Positions 39,500-48,822 of a stretch of 64,000 nucleotides of DNA are shown here, in pieces (positions within the stretch are counted from its first letter, which is position 1; every line of letters begins with the position of its first letter). The DNA comes from Mesorhizobium huakuii. GTDB lineage: Bacteria > Pseudomonadota > Alphaproteobacteria > Rhizobiales > Rhizobiaceae. The notes beneath the pieces were generated by a model that searched no databases, was not told the DNA's origin, and was given only the letters and a program-made list of their open reading frames with translations. The stretch is taken from positions 1-64,000 of the forward strand of contig NZ_BSNY01000053.1 in NCBI RefSeq assembly GCF_030160235.1, given 5' to 3'. The translations under genes and the position numbers were made by a program.

Positions 39500-39707
39500 T
39501 CCGATGTTCCTTTCCATGTGCAGGCGGCAACGCTTGGCAGCCGCACGGTCATCTCGTCGCCAAGATAGAAGGTTCAGTTTTCCTGTCCGACCAGTTCAAC
39601 CGGCCTGACCGCTGCCATTGGGGGCAAGATCCTGCCACTGGGGGATTGTGTGTAACCAACCGGCAGGCCAAAGCCGCGTCGATGGCAGGCTTGCTATCCA
39701 TGGGCCG

Positions 39708-40628
39708 CTAGTGCGGGAATTCCAGCCCCATCTCGCGGTAGCGCTCGGGATCGTCGCCCCAGTTCTCGCGCACCTTGACGAACAGGAAGAGGTGCACCTT
39801 CTGCTCGAGGATGCCCGCGATCTCCATGCGCGCCGCCTGGCCAATGGCGCGGATGGTTTCGCCCTTGTGGCCGAGCACGATCTTCTTCTGGCTGTCGCGC
39901 TCGACATAGATGGTCTGGTCGATGCGCACCGAGCCATCCGGCTTCTCTTCCCATTTCTCGGTCTCGATATGCGAGGAATAGGGCAGTTCCTGATGCAGCC
40001 GCAGATACAGTTTTTCGCGGGTGATCTCGGCCGCCAGCTGGCGCATCGGCAGGTCGGAAATCTGGTCTTCCGGATAGTACCACGGGCCGGCCGGCAGGGC
40101 CTGCGCCAGATAATCGAGCAGGTCCTTGCAGCCGGAGCCGGTCAGCGCGGAGACCATGAAGGTGCGCTTGAACGGCACTTTCTCGTTCGCCGCCGCAGAC
40201 AGGGCCAGAAGCGTCTCATGCTTGACCCGATCGACCTTGTTGAGGATCAGCGCCATTGGCTGGTGCACATCCTTCAGCCGCTCGAGGATGGCATCGGCAT
40301 CACCCCTTATGCCGCGTTCGGCATCGATCAACAAAAGCACGATATCGGCATCCTTGGCGCCGCCCCAGGCGGTGGTCACCATCGCGGTGTCGAGGCGCCG
40401 CTTGGGCTTGAAGATGCCGGGCGTATCGACGAAGACGATCTGCGCATTGTCATGCGTGGCGATGCCGCGCACGATGGCACGCGTCGTCTGCACCTTATGG
40501 GTGACGATCGACACCTTGGCGCCGACCAACTGGTTGACCAGCGTCGACTTGCCGGCATTCGGCGCGCCGATCAGCGCGACGAAGCCGGAATGCGTGGTGG
40601 GGGTTTCAGCAGTTTCAATATCGGTCAT
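39708..40628 (-). CDS. era: GTPase Era
   Basis: 306 residues. The G1 motif GAPNAGKST, the switch region TTRAIVRGI, G3 DTPGIF, G4 NKVD and the C-terminal KH domain (ERDSQKKIVLGHKGETIRAIG) identify Era, which binds the 3' end of 16S rRNA during small-subunit assembly. The ATG at 40628 is the first base of an ATGA overlap with rnc, in preference to one four codons earlier. It is the last gene of the lepB-rnc-era unit. Confidence 0.97.
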   Translation of the reverse strand: MTDIETAETPTTHSGFVALIGAPNAGKSTLVNQLVGAKVSIVTHKVQTTRAIVRGIATHDNAQIVFVDTPGIFKPKRRLDTAMVTTAWGGAKDADIVLLLIDAERGIRGDADAILERLKDVHQPMALILNKVDRVKHETLLALSAAANEKVPFKRTFMVSALTGSGCKDLLDYLAQALPAGPWYYPEDQISDLPMRQLAAEITREKLYLRLHQELPYSSHIETEKWEEKPDGSVRIDQTIYVERDSQKKIVLGHKGETIRAIGQAARMEIAGILEQKVHLFLFVKVRENWGDDPERYREMGLEFPH

Positions 40629-41338
40629 GCCGCGTTCCATACACCTTCGCGTAGCAGAAGGGCAGCCGCGGCTGCCTGCTCCGCTTCACGTTTGGAACGG
40701 CCGCTTCCGGTCGCCGGCTGAAAAGCGCCGACCCTGACGCTGACGGTGAACAGCGGATCGTGGTCCGGCCCCTCGCGGCTGTCGATCTGATAGGCCGGAA
40801 CCGCACTCGCCGCCTGGTGCGCCCATTCCTGCAATTCGGTCTTGGCGTCGCGGCGTGCCGCGCCGGAAGCCTGCGAACGCGGCTGCCAGTATTTGTGAAT
40901 GAAGGCGCGTGCCGCCTCCAGCCCGCCGTCGAGATAGAGCACAGCGATGAGCGATTCCAAGGCATCGGCGCGCAGATTGACGCGCTTGCGCCCCTCGAGC
41001 CCGCGCACATCCGATCCGGCGCGGATCAGCTCCGGCAGCCCGATATGTTCGGCGATCTCGGAAAGCGCCTCGGCATTGACCAGCGCGTTGAGCCGCAGCG
41101 ACAATTCGCCTTCCGCCGCATCGGGAAACGCCGCCAGCAGCATATCGGCAACGACCAGGCCGAGAACCCGGTCGCCGAGAAATTCGAAACGCTCGTAATC
41201 GGTGCCGGCATTGGCCCCGCGTGCGCTGGCATGTGTCAGCGCGCGCTGCAGACGCTGGCGGTCGGCAAAGGCATGGCCCGTGCGTTCCACCAGCGCTTCG
41301 GCGAGAGCATCGGCGGTCAGCCGTTTTGTTGCCGCCAT
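40625..41338 (-). CDS. rnc: Ribonuclease III
   Basis: 237 residues. The catalytic signature ERFEFLGDRVLGL and the later DALESLIAVLYLDGG supply the acidic metal ligands; the C-terminal double-stranded RNA-binding domain includes KTELQEWAHQAAS and GSGRSKREAEQAAAAALL. It cleaves double-stranded RNA during rRNA maturation and gene control. It starts four bases after lepB stops and overlaps the era start by ATGA. Confidence 0.97.
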   Translation of the reverse strand: MAATKRLTADALAEALVERTGHAFADRQRLQRALTHASARGANAGTDYERFEFLGDRVLGLVVADMLLAAFPDAAEGELSLRLNALVNAEALSEIAEHIGLPELIRAGSDVRGLEGRKRVNLRADALESLIAVLYLDGGLEAARAFIHKYWQPRSQASGAARRDAKTELQEWAHQAASAVPAYQIDSREGPDHDPLFTVSVRVGAFQPATGSGRSKREAEQAAAAALLLREGVWNAA

Positions 41339-41342
41339 GATC

Positions 41343-42092
41343 CTAATTGACGAAATGGAATAGGCGCGAAACGCGCATCAGCGACGGCCATTTCCAGATT
41401 TCGAGAGGGCTGGCCTTGCCGGCTATCGAGAAGAAGACAAGGTTGGCGCGGCCAACCAGGTTCTCGGCGGGAACGTAGCCGACGGTGAACCGGCTGTCGG
41501 CGGAATTGTCCCTGTTGTCACCCATCATGAAAAAATGGCCGGGCGGCACGTCGAATTCACGCGTGTTGTCGCCGATCGAATTCGGATTGAGGTCGAGCGT
41601 ATCGTAGCTGACGCCGTTTGGCAGGGTTTCCCGGTAGACGTCGATCGGCTGAGGCATTTCGGTGATATCGGGATTGTCGATCTGGCCGGTTTTCACGCGC
41701 GGCACGCCGACGCCGTTGATGAACAGCTGGCCATTCTTCATCTGGATCTTGTCGCCGGGCAGGCCGACCACGCGCTTGATGTAATCGACGGACGGATCCG
41801 GCGGGAACTTGAACACCACCACGTCGCCGCGCTTGGGCTCGGAACCCCAGATGCGGCCCGAGAAGATGTCAGGCCCGAAAGGCAGGGAATAGCGTGAATA
41901 GCCGTAGGACCATTTGGTGACGAACAGATAGTCGCCTTCCAGAAGCGTCGGCCGCATCGATCCCGACGGGATCGAAAAGGGTTGGAACAACAGCGTGCGG
42001 ATGACCAGGGCGAGCAAAAGCGCCTGGACGATGACGCTGACGGTTTCGCCAAGCCCGCCGGATTTCTTCTGGGATTTTTCAGCCACGCTCAT
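41343..42092 (-). CDS. lepB: Signal peptidase I
   Basis: 249 residues. A single N-terminal membrane helix (VIVQALLLALVIRTLLF) is followed by the catalytic Ser45 in IPSGSMRPTL and the general base Lys106 in YIKRVVGLPGD, plus the GDNRDNSADSR box. It removes signal peptides from exported proteins at the outer face of the inner membrane. It is in the acpS-lepB-rnc-era cluster, 77 bases after acpS. Confidence 0.97.
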   Translation of the reverse strand: MSVAEKSQKKSGGLGETVSVIVQALLLALVIRTLLFQPFSIPSGSMRPTLLEGDYLFVTKWSYGYSRYSLPFGPDIFSGRIWGSEPKRGDVVVFKFPPDPSVDYIKRVVGLPGDKIQMKNGQLFINGVGVPRVKTGQIDNPDITEMPQPIDVYRETLPNGVSYDTLDLNPNSIGDNTREFDVPPGHFFMMGDNRDNSADSRFTVGYVPAENLVGRANLVFFSIAGKASPLEIWKWPSLMRVSRLFHFVN

Positions 42093-42169
42093 GTCGTCCT
42101 CGATTGTGCGTTGGATGTATAGAGTCTCGGCGCGCCCTGGGCAACGTCAATGCCGGCCGTCAGATGCAA

Positions 42170-42583
42170 TCAATGTGGCGCTTGTTCGACGGGCAACGCC
42201 TCGATGATCACAAAGGCTTGAGCGAGCGGAAAATCATCCGTGATGGTGAGGTGGATCGCCGCCCGATGCCCCTGGGGCAGGATTTTTTCAAGCCGCGCCA
42301 GCGCTCCGCCGGTCAGCGCCATTGTCGGCGCGCCGCTGGGCAGGTTGACGACGCCCATGTCGCGCCAGAACACACCTTGCGCCAGACCCGTTCCCAACGC
42401 CTTGGCGCAGGCCTCCTTGGCGGCGAAGCGCTTGGCGTAGGAAGCGGCGCGGGCACGCCGGTTTTCCGAACGCGCCTGTTCGACCTCGGTATAGATCCTC
42501 TGGACGAACCGCTGGCCGTGACGCTCCAACGAGTTCTCGATGCGCCTGATGTCGATCAGATCGCTGCCGATGCCGATGATCAT
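42170..42583 (-). CDS. acpS: Holo-acyl-carrier-protein synthase
   Basis: 137 residues. [16 protein letters not shown] has the metal-binding Asp8, and [14 protein letters not shown] has the catalytic glutamate. It transfers 4'-phosphopantetheine from CoA to acyl carrier protein. The ATG at 42583 overlaps the stop of the DUF2062 gene by ATGA. The C-terminus ([12 protein letters not shown]) is typical. Confidence 0.96.
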   Translation of the reverse strand: MIIGIGSDLIDIRRIENSLERHGQRFVQRIYTEVEQARSENRRARAASYAKRFAAKEACAKALGTGLAQGVFWRDMGVVNLPSGAPTMALTGGALARLEKILPQGHRAAIHLTITDDFPLAQAFVIIEALPVEQAPH

Positions 42584-43179
42584 CGCGTGGCGGAACCAAT
42601 GCTTGCTCCGGGATGGGGCGGCTGCTCACGGCGGTTTGCGCGCTCGGCCAGCCGCTTGCGCCTCTGCTCGCGGAAGACATTCATGCCCCAGCGCGTGACA
42701 CCGTAGAACAGGAGACCGAACACCAGCCCGAGCGGCACCGCGCCGATCAGCATGGGTTCCAGAATGGGATGCCAAAGCTTCGCGAAGGAAAGCGTGTGCA
42801 GCATCTCGCCCAGATGCGCCGGCGGGCCATGCGCCGGCAGGCGATCGTGCAGGATGAGCTTGCCGGTTTCCCAGGACGCGCCCCACAAAATGGGAAAAGT
42901 CAGTGGATTGCCGAAGAAAACAGCACCCAGTGCCGCCGCTACCAGATTGCCGGCGATCACCCAACACAGAACGGCGGCAATGATGAAGTGGAAGCCCACG
43001 GGAAAGAACGACGCGAAAACACCAGCCGCGACCCCGGCGGCCACCGCATGCGGCGTGGCCTTCAGACGCAGGATGCGCTTGGAGAAATACTGCAGCGAGC
43101 GCGAGAACGACCGGCGCGGCCACAGATAGGTGCGCACACGCTCCAAAAGACCATCAGGCTTGCGGCGACGAAAAAGCAC
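42580..43179 (-). CDS. DUF2062 membrane protein
   Basis: 199 residues from a GTG at 43179 with AGGAAGA close upstream. The core [20 protein letters not shown], then [23 protein letters not shown] and [20 protein letters not shown], matches DUF2062. Three or four membrane helices are predicted. The family often neighbours acpS in rhizobia, but its function is unknown. It starts an operon with acpS (ATGA overlap) and probably lepB. Confidence 0.9.
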   Translation of the reverse strand: MLFRRRKPDGLLERVRTYLWPRRSFSRSLQYFSKRILRLKATPHAVAAGVAAGVFASFFPVGFHFIIAAVLCWVIAGNLVAAALGAVFFGNPLTFPILWGASWETGKLILHDRLPAHGPPAHLGEMLHTLSFAKLWHPILEPMLIGAVPLGLVFGLLFYGVTRWGMNVFREQRRKRLAERANRREQPPHPGASIGSATR

Positions 43180-43442
43180 TCTCTTCCTATTCCCGATACT
43201 TTACAGCTTGCATGCCGGCTGTCTCCAGCCGGGCTTCAACCGCCACATCTTGCGCTTCGCGGCCACCCAAAGGCAATCGCGACTTAGATATAGCCATACG
43301 CAACCCCGACAACAACCGAAGGCTACCTGTACAGCGGCCGCGTCGCCATAATCTTTGGTAAGATTCACGTCTTCAACACCGGACAATCGCGGCGAATTTG
43401 AGAACGGCTTCGGCTTATTGTCGCAGCCGGATGCCTGAGCCG

Positions 43443-43823
43443 CTACCGCAAGTACTGGCTGACTTCGACAAGATTGGCGTCCGGATCGCGGAAATAGACA
43501 GACATCATCGGACCTCGCGCCCCGATGCGTTCCACCGGTCCCAGTTCGAGCGCAACGCCATTGGCTTCGAGACGGGCGCGGATTTCGTCGAGCGGCCGCT
43601 CGGTGATCAGGCAGAAATCGCCTGACCCTGGGGTCGGCGCCTTCGCCTTGGGCTCGAAGGTCCGGCTGATCTCGTGGACATTGATCTTCTGGCTGCCAAA
43701 AGCCAGCGCTGTCGGCCGGCCCGGCGTGTCGATGCGCTCAAAGCCCAGCACGCGCTGGTAAAAGGCGCAGGTCGCTTCGAGCGACGCCACCGTCAACACG
43801 AAATGATCGATCCCGACGATCAC
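43443..43823 (-). CDS. VOC family protein (glyoxalase-like)
   Basis: 126 residues from GTG 43823, chosen because GAGGAGG lies 6 bases upstream and MIVGIDHFVLTV is a typical VOC start. The later HEISRTFEP, ERPLDEIRARLEANG and YFRDPDANLVEVSQYL complete the two half-modules, with a histidine near each start and the glutamate in LVEVS as metal ligands. It follows pyrE by 13 bases and is cotranscribed with it. The substrate cannot be predicted. Confidence 0.86.
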   Translation of the reverse strand: MIVGIDHFVLTVASLEATCAFYQRVLGFERIDTPGRPTALAFGSQKINVHEISRTFEPKAKAPTPGSGDFCLITERPLDEIRARLEANGVALELGPVERIGARGPMMSVYFRDPDANLVEVSQYLR

Positions 43824-43836
43824 TTCGGCCTCCTCG

Positions 43837-44415
43837 TCAAATGTTGCGGCTGCCAGGCTTGACCGCAGGTATCGCGGCAAGCTCCGGCGGCAGCCGGTCC
43901 GGCGGGTAGGCTGGAACCTCATATTCGGCGAGCGCGATCAGCGGCACGCCGACATGGGTCTTGCCGGCGGAACGGTCGATGATGCAGGCAGCCGCAACCA
44001 CCTCGGCGCCAAGCTCGCGCAGGCACTCGATGGTTTCGCGGATCGAAAGGCCGGTGGTGACGATATCCTCGACGATGACGACGCGCGCACCCCTGGCGAT
44101 CTCGAAGCGGCGCAGGCGGAACTCGCCCCCTTCCCGCTCGACCCAGATCGCCGGCACGCCGAGATGGCGCGAGGTTTCGTAAGCCGGGATCAGGCCGCCA
44201 ATCGCCGGGCCGACGACATAGTCGATCTTGCCCGGCACCGCTGCCCGGATCTTTTCGGCCAGCGCCTTGCACAGCCGTTCGGTCTTGTCGGCGTGCATGA
44301 AAACCCGTGCCTTCTGCAGGAAGACAGGACTGCGCAGGCCCGACGTCAGGATGAAATGCCCCTCCAGAACAGCGCCCGCCTCGCGGAAAATGCCCAGCAC
44401 TTCATCGGTCTTCAT
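43837..44415 (-). CDS. pyrE: Orotate phosphoribosyltransferase
   Basis: 192 residues. The PRPP-binding loop [13 protein letters not shown] and the N-terminal [17 protein letters not shown] and [12 protein letters not shown] match the family. It joins orotate to PRPP to give orotidylate, the fifth step of pyrimidine synthesis; the dihydroorotase-type gene at 17.9 kb would act one or two steps earlier. A hairpin repeat separates it from rsh upstream. Confidence 0.95.
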   Translation of the reverse strand: MKTDEVLGIFREAGAVLEGHFILTSGLRSPVFLQKARVFMHADKTERLCKALAEKIRAAVPGKIDYVVGPAIGGLIPAYETSRHLGVPAIWVEREGGEFRLRRFEIARGARVVIVEDIVTTGLSIRETIECLRELGAEVVAAACIIDRSAGKTHVGVPLIALAEYEVPAYPPDRLPPELAAIPAVKPGSRNI

Positions 44416-44439
44416 CTGCGCCCCTTTTGAATTGACCCC

Positions 44440-44484
44440 GATCTTGCCCGAAAACCGGTTCCCACTTTTCGGGATCAGGGTCTA
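44440..44484. repeat. Rhizobial hairpin repeat, CCCGAAAA family (perfect copy)
   Basis: CCCGAAAA (44447-44454), loop of 11, TTTTCGGG (44466-44473), flanked by GATCTTG and GATCAGGGTCTAG. It fills the gap between rsh and pyrE and touches the rsh stop. Probably a transcription-ending or attenuating element; related copies are at 14580 and, in altered form, 51051. Confidence 0.75.
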
Positions 44485-46710
44485 GCCATTCACACGCCGT
44501 GCGTCGCTGACGCTCGAATTGTCCTTGAGCTGCGACAGCAGCCGGTTGAGATGCTTGAGATCCCAGACCTCGAGATCGATCAGCATTTCGGTAAAGTCGG
44601 GCGCCGTGCGCACCATCGACAGCGTATGGATGTTGGCGTCGTTGGACGCAACGACCTGGGCGATATCGGCGAGCGAGCCCGGCGCGTTGATGGCGGTGAC
44701 CGAGACACGCGCGGGGAAGCGCTCCTTGGTGCGCTCGTCGATGTCCCAGCGCACATCGATCCAGCGCTCGGGCTGGTCGTCGAAAGCCTGGAGCGCCGGC
44801 GACTGGATCGGATAGATGGTGATGCCGGTGCCCGGCTGCACGATACCGACGATGCGGTCGCCCGGCACAGCACCCTCCGGCGCGAAGCGCACCGGCAGGT
44901 CGCCGCGCACGCCGCGGATCGGCACGGCGCCATCGCGAGGCTGGTCCTTGTCCTTGCGCGCGGCGCGGCCCGGAATCTGGAACAGCATGCCGGCGGCATT
45001 GCGGATCTTCGACCAGCCCTCCTCGCGCTGCTTGGGCGCGGCCGGCGTGACACGCTCGTCCTTGTAGTCGGGGAAGACCGCCTTCATGACGTCGGTGGAG
45101 GCAAGTTCGCCACGGCCGACGGACGCCAGCACGTCCTCGATGTCCTTGCGCGCCAGCCGGTGCAGCACCGGCTTCAGGCTTTCCTTGGTGAAGGTCTTGC
45201 CGGCCCGCTCGAAGGCGCGTTCGAGAATACGCGCGCCGAGGCCGGAATACTGCTTGCGAATGGCGTTCTTGGTGGCCCGGCGGATGGCAGCGCGCGCCTT
45301 GCCGGTGACAACGACCGATTCCCAGGCGGCCGGCGGCACTTGCGCCTTGGAGCGGATGATCTCGACCTCGTCGCCGTTCTTCAGTTCCGTCATCAGCGGC
45401 ATGATGCGACCATTGACCTTGGCGCCGACGCAGGTGTCGCCGACATCGGTGTGCACCGCATAGGCGAAATCGATGGGCGTGGCGCCGCGCGGCAAGGCGA
45501 TCAGCATGCCTTTGGGCGTGAAGCAGAACACCTGGTCCTGGAAAAGTTCCAGCTTGGTGTTTTCGAGGAAATCCTCGGGATTGTCGCCTTCGGCGAGTTG
45601 CTCGATGGTGCGCCGCAGCCAGGCATAGGCATTGGTCTCCTTCGAGATCGCATGGCCGGCACCGTTCGTCTTGCCGCCGGTGTCCTTGTAGATCGAGTGC
45701 GCCGCGACGCCGTATTCGGCGATCTTGTTCATCTCACGGGTGCGGATCTGCAGCTCGACGCGCTGGCGCGAGGGGCCGACGATGGTGGTGTGGATCGAAC
45801 GGTAGTCGTTCTGCTTCGGTGTCGAGATGTAGTCCTTGAAGCGGCCGGGCACCATTGACCATGTGGTGTGGATGGCGCCGAGCGCGCGGTAGCAGTCCTC
45901 GACCGTATCGACGACGACGCGGAAGCCGAAAATGTCGGACAACTGCTCGAAGGACAGCGCCTTGGCCTCCATCTTGCGGAACACCGACCAGGGCTTCTTC
46001 TGCCGGCTCTTCACGCCGGCGTTGATGGCGTGCTTTTCAAACAGCGCCGACAGCGCCTTTTCAATGTCGGTCAGCACGCCCTTGTTGCGCTCGAAGATCT
46101 CGGCAAGCCGGGCGGTGACGGCGCGATAGGCTTCCGGATTGATGTAGCGGAAGGCGATCTCCTCCAGCTCCTCGCGCATGCCTTGCATGCCCATGCGCCC
46201 GGCCAGCGGCGCATAGATGTCCATCGTCTCCTCGGCAATGCGCAGGCGCTTGGCCTCGGGCATGTGGTCGAGGGTGCGCATGTTGTGCAGGCGGTCGGCG
46301 AGCTTGACCAGCAGCACGCGCACGTCTTCCGAGATTGCCAGCAGCAGCTTGCGCAGGTTCTCCGCCTGCTCTGCCTTCTTGGAGACGAGATCCAGCTTCT
46401 TCAGCTTGGTCAGACCCTCGACCAGCTTGCCCATTTCGGGGCCGAACAGATCGTCGATCTCGGCCCGCGTCGCCGTCGTGTCCTCGATGGTGTCGTGCAG
46501 CAAGGCGACGGCGATCGTTGCCTCGTCCATGTGCATTTCGGTGAGGATGGCGGCGACTTCGAGCGGATGCGAGAAATAGGGATCGCCGGAAGCGCGCTTC
46601 TGGTGGCCATGCTTCTGCATGGCATAGACGTAGGCCTTGTTGAGCAACGCCTCGTTGACGTCAGGCTTGTAGCGCTGGACGCGCTCGACAAGCTCATACT
46701 GACGCATCAT
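44482..46710 (-). CDS. rsh: Bifunctional (p)ppGpp synthetase/hydrolase Rsh
   Basis: 742 residues. N-terminal HD hydrolase domain (HGHQKRASGDPYFSHPLEVA; ALLHDTIEDT; ADRLHNMRTL), then the RelA/SpoT synthetase domain (DIFGFRVVVDT; DYISTPKQNDYRSIHT), TGS domain (DQVFCFTPKGMLIALPRGAT) and a C-terminal ACT domain. In alphaproteobacteria one Rsh protein both makes and degrades (p)ppGpp in the stringent response. It lies downstream of rpoZ on the same strand, the usual order. Confidence 0.96.
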   Translation of the reverse strand: MMRQYELVERVQRYKPDVNEALLNKAYVYAMQKHGHQKRASGDPYFSHPLEVAAILTEMHMDEATIAVALLHDTIEDTTATRAEIDDLFGPEMGKLVEGLTKLKKLDLVSKKAEQAENLRKLLLAISEDVRVLLVKLADRLHNMRTLDHMPEAKRLRIAEETMDIYAPLAGRMGMQGMREELEEIAFRYINPEAYRAVTARLAEIFERNKGVLTDIEKALSALFEKHAINAGVKSRQKKPWSVFRKMEAKALSFEQLSDIFGFRVVVDTVEDCYRALGAIHTTWSMVPGRFKDYISTPKQNDYRSIHTTIVGPSRQRVELQIRTREMNKIAEYGVAAHSIYKDTGGKTNGAGHAISKETNAYAWLRRTIEQLAEGDNPEDFLENTKLELFQDQVFCFTPKGMLIALPRGATPIDFAYAVHTDVGDTCVGAKVNGRIMPLMTELKNGDEVEIIRSKAQVPPAAWESVVVTGKARAAIRRATKNAIRKQYSGLGARILERAFERAGKTFTKESLKPVLHRLARKDIEDVLASVGRGELASTDVMKAVFPDYKDERVTPAAPKQREEGWSKIRNAAGMLFQIPGRAARKDKDQPRDGAVPIRGVRGDLPVRFAPEGAVPGDRIVGIVQPGTGITIYPIQSPALQAFDDQPERWIDVRWDIDERTKERFPARVSVTAINAPGSLADIAQVVASNDANIHTLSMVRTAPDFTEMLIDLEVWDLKHLNRLLSQLKDNSSVSDARRVNG

Positions 46711-46740
46711 GGGCGGAATCTCTCAGCGATGAAATGAATC

Positions 46741-46766
46741 ATGCGCCGCACTGCTGTACGGCGCAT
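46741..46766. terminator. Hairpin in the rpoZ-rsh gap
   Basis: ATGCGCCG (46741-46748) pairs with CGGCGCAT (46759-46766), an 8-bp stem. Without a T-run on the minus strand it may be an attenuator, an RNA-processing site or a weak terminator between rpoZ and rsh. Confidence 0.4.
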
Positions 46767-46838
46767 GTCATAGATAGCCACGAAACTGCCGGGACGGAAG
46801 TGCCGGAAACGTGTTCCGGGCAGGTCCAGAAAACTCTC

Positions 46839-47240
46839 TTAGTAGTCGTCGCTCTTTTCCGGCGGAACCAGACCCTCGATGCCGGCCAGCAGATCTTCCT
46901 CGGTCATGCGATCGAAGGTGATGTTGTCCTCGGCGTCGTCGGTTTCGGTGGCCGCGACAGCGCCGCCGGTCTGGTCGGCGATCACCTCGCTATCAGCCTC
47001 GGGCTCATCGACCTCGACATGCTTCTGCAGCGAATGGATCAGATCTTCCTTGAGATCGTCGGGCGACAGCGTCTCGTCGGCGATCTCGCGCAGTGCGATG
47101 ACCGGGTTCTTGTCGTTGTCGCGAGGAACGGTGATCTGCGCGCCCTGGCTGATCTGGCGAGCACGGTGGCCGGCCAAAAGCACCAGCTCGAAGCGGTTGT
47201 CGACCTTGTCGATGCAATCTTCAACGGTTACGCGGGCCAT
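46839..47240 (-). CDS. rpoZ: RNA polymerase omega subunit
   Basis: 133 residues. The first 65 residues ([43 protein letters not shown]) are the conserved omega fold that clamps the beta-prime subunit. A long acidic tail (about 80-133, rich in Asp/Glu) extends beyond the E. coli length, as in other rhizobia. It helps assemble RNA polymerase and contributes to the ppGpp site in some bacteria, which suits its place next to rsh. Confidence 0.96.
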   Translation of the reverse strand: MARVTVEDCIDKVDNRFELVLLAGHRARQISQGAQITVPRDNDKNPVIALREIADETLSPDDLKEDLIHSLQKHVEVDEPEADSEVIADQTGGAVAATETDDAEDNITFDRMTEEDLLAGIEGLVPPEKSDDY

Positions 47241-47563
47241 GGACTGCCCCTTTCATGCCTGGATTTGATGGAAAACAGGCGCGGTCCATAACCCGAACGC
47301 CGCCAAAATACAAGCATCATGGCATTGGCGGGACTATTAGGCGCTCAATCCCCTGCCCGAACGCCGGATTTGGCAAAACCGGGCCGTGTCCTTCATTCGA
47401 CGCCGCGATCACAATTGCTTGCATTGCCCCATCATGCCTTGGATTGCCACCAAACTGGCGTTATCTCGGATGGACAAGGTCAGCCGGTTTATTATGAGCC
47501 TGACCGATAGTCGCTACCGCATTTCGTTTAGACGGCCGCATTTTTCGAAAAGGAATATTTTCC
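47241..47563. other. Divergent promoter region of rpoZ and the NYN gene
   Basis: About 323 bases, between two divergent genes, so promoters for both must lie here. AAAAGGAATATTTTCC just before 47564 includes the ribosome site. I see no RNA gene, large repeat or credible frame. Confidence 0.45.
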
Positions 47564-48145
47564 ATGTTCGACCCTCGTGAAAAAATCGCCCTGTTCATCG
47601 ACGGTGCCAATCTCTACGCCACCTCGCGGGCGCTCGGCTTCGACATCGACTATCGCAAGCTCCTGTCGAGCTTCCAGAAGCGCGGCTATCTCTTGCGCGC
47701 CTATTATTACACGGCGCTGGTCGAGGATCAGGAATACTCCTCGATCCGCCCGCTGATCGACTGGCTCGACTACAACGGCTTCAAGGTGGTGACCAAGCCG
47801 GCCAAGGAGTTCACCGACTCGACCGGCCGCCGCAAGATCAAGGGCAATATGGACATCGAACTGACGGTCGATGCGCTGGAGCTCGCCGATGTCGTCGACC
47901 ACTATGTCATCTTCTCCGGCGACGGCGATTTCCGCACGCTGGTCGAGGCGCTGCAGCGGCGCGGCCGCAAGGTGTCGATCGTCTCGACCATGGCCTCGCA
48001 GCCGCCGATGATCTCGGACGATCTGCGCCGCCAGGCCGATCATTTCATCGACCTGACGACGCTGAAGAACGAAGTCGGCCGCGATCCGTCCGAGCGGCCC
48101 GTGCGCCGGCCAGAACCGGCTGAAGTCGACGAGGACGACTACTGA
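47564..48145 (+). CDS. NYN-domain (LabA/DUF88) nuclease-like protein
   Basis: 193 residues. The acidic residues of the PIN-like NYN fold are all present: LFIDGANLYATSRAL, KGNMDIELTVDALE and IFSGDGDFRTLVEAL. This pattern fits the LabA/DUF88 group, thought to be RNA-cleaving. The AAAAGGAA site precedes ATG 47564. It stands 11 bases before the uracil-DNA glycosylase gene and is probably cotranscribed. RNase activity and target are inference. Confidence 0.9.
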   Translation: MFDPREKIALFIDGANLYATSRALGFDIDYRKLLSSFQKRGYLLRAYYYTALVEDQEYSSIRPLIDWLDYNGFKVVTKPAKEFTDSTGRRKIKGNMDIELTVDALELADVVDHYVIFSGDGDFRTLVEALQRRGRKVSIVSTMASQPPMISDDLRRQADHFIDLTTLKNEVGRDPSERPVRRPEPAEVDEDDY

Positions 48146-48156
48146 GGCCGGTCACC

Positions 48157-48813
48157 TTGACCGCCCTCCCCGCTTCCGAACCGAACCGTGACTGTCCGCT
48201 CTGCCCGCGACTGAATGATTTCATTGCGCAGTGGCGGCAGCGCGAGCCGTCCTGGTTCAACGCGCCGGTGCCGACCTTCCTGCCGCCGCAGGGCGAGGAT
48301 ACCGTCCAGCTTCTGATCGTCGGGCTGGCGCCAGGCCTGCGCGGCGCCAACCGCACCGGCCGCCCCTTCACCGGCGACTACGCTGGCGACCTGCTCTACT
48401 CGACGCTGATCGCGCACGGCTTTGCACGCGGTGAGTTCAAGGCGCGGCCCGATGACGGGCTGGAACTTGTCGGCACGGCAATCACCAATGCGGTGCGCTG
48501 CGTGCCCCCGGAGAACAAGCCGGTCGGCGCCGAAATCTCCACTTGCCGCAGCTTCCTGGTGCCGACGATTGCGCGCTTTCCCAAGCTGCGCGCCGTGCTG
48601 GCGCTTGGGTCGATCGCGCATCAGTCGACCGTGCGGGCGCTCGGCGGGCGCGTCGCCGCCTATCCGTTCAAGCATGGCGGGCAGTTGCCGGCCGGTGGCA
48701 TCACGCTGTTTTCCAGCTATCACTGCTCGCGCTACAACACCAATACCGGCGTCTTGACGGAGGAAATGTTCGTCAACGTGTTCGGCGAGATCGCGACGTT
48801 CCTGCGGAAATAG
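48157..48813 (+). CDS. Uracil-DNA glycosylase, Fe-S type (family 5, UDGb)
   Basis: 218 residues from TTG 48157. Cys13 and Cys16 (CPLC), the Cys of NAVRCVPPENKP and the Cys of STCRSF form the likely [4Fe-4S] cluster. GLAPGLRGANRTGRPFTGD is the active-site loop and SSYHCSRYNTNTG the DNA-insertion loop with family-5 features (no strong catalytic Asp/Asn pair of family 1). It removes uracil, and in family 5 also some hypoxanthine, from DNA. No better start codon lies between the cysteine motif and the NYN stop. Confidence 0.88.
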   Translation: MTALPASEPNRDCPLCPRLNDFIAQWRQREPSWFNAPVPTFLPPQGEDTVQLLIVGLAPGLRGANRTGRPFTGDYAGDLLYSTLIAHGFARGEFKARPDDGLELVGTAITNAVRCVPPENKPVGAEISTCRSFLVPTIARFPKLRAVLALGSIAHQSTVRALGGRVAAYPFKHGGQLPAGGITLFSSYHCSRYNTNTGVLTEEMFVNVFGEIATFLRK

Positions 48814-48822
48814 ATTCCCCCC

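Noticed and set aside
46711-46838. A tmRNA or 6S RNA gene in the rpoZ-rsh gap or near smpB
   Set aside because: The gaps are too short and lack the conserved ends of either RNA.
47319-47510. A 63-codon frame between rpoZ and the NYN gene
   Set aside because: No ribosome site, biased composition unlike neighbours, and it occupies the likely divergent promoters.
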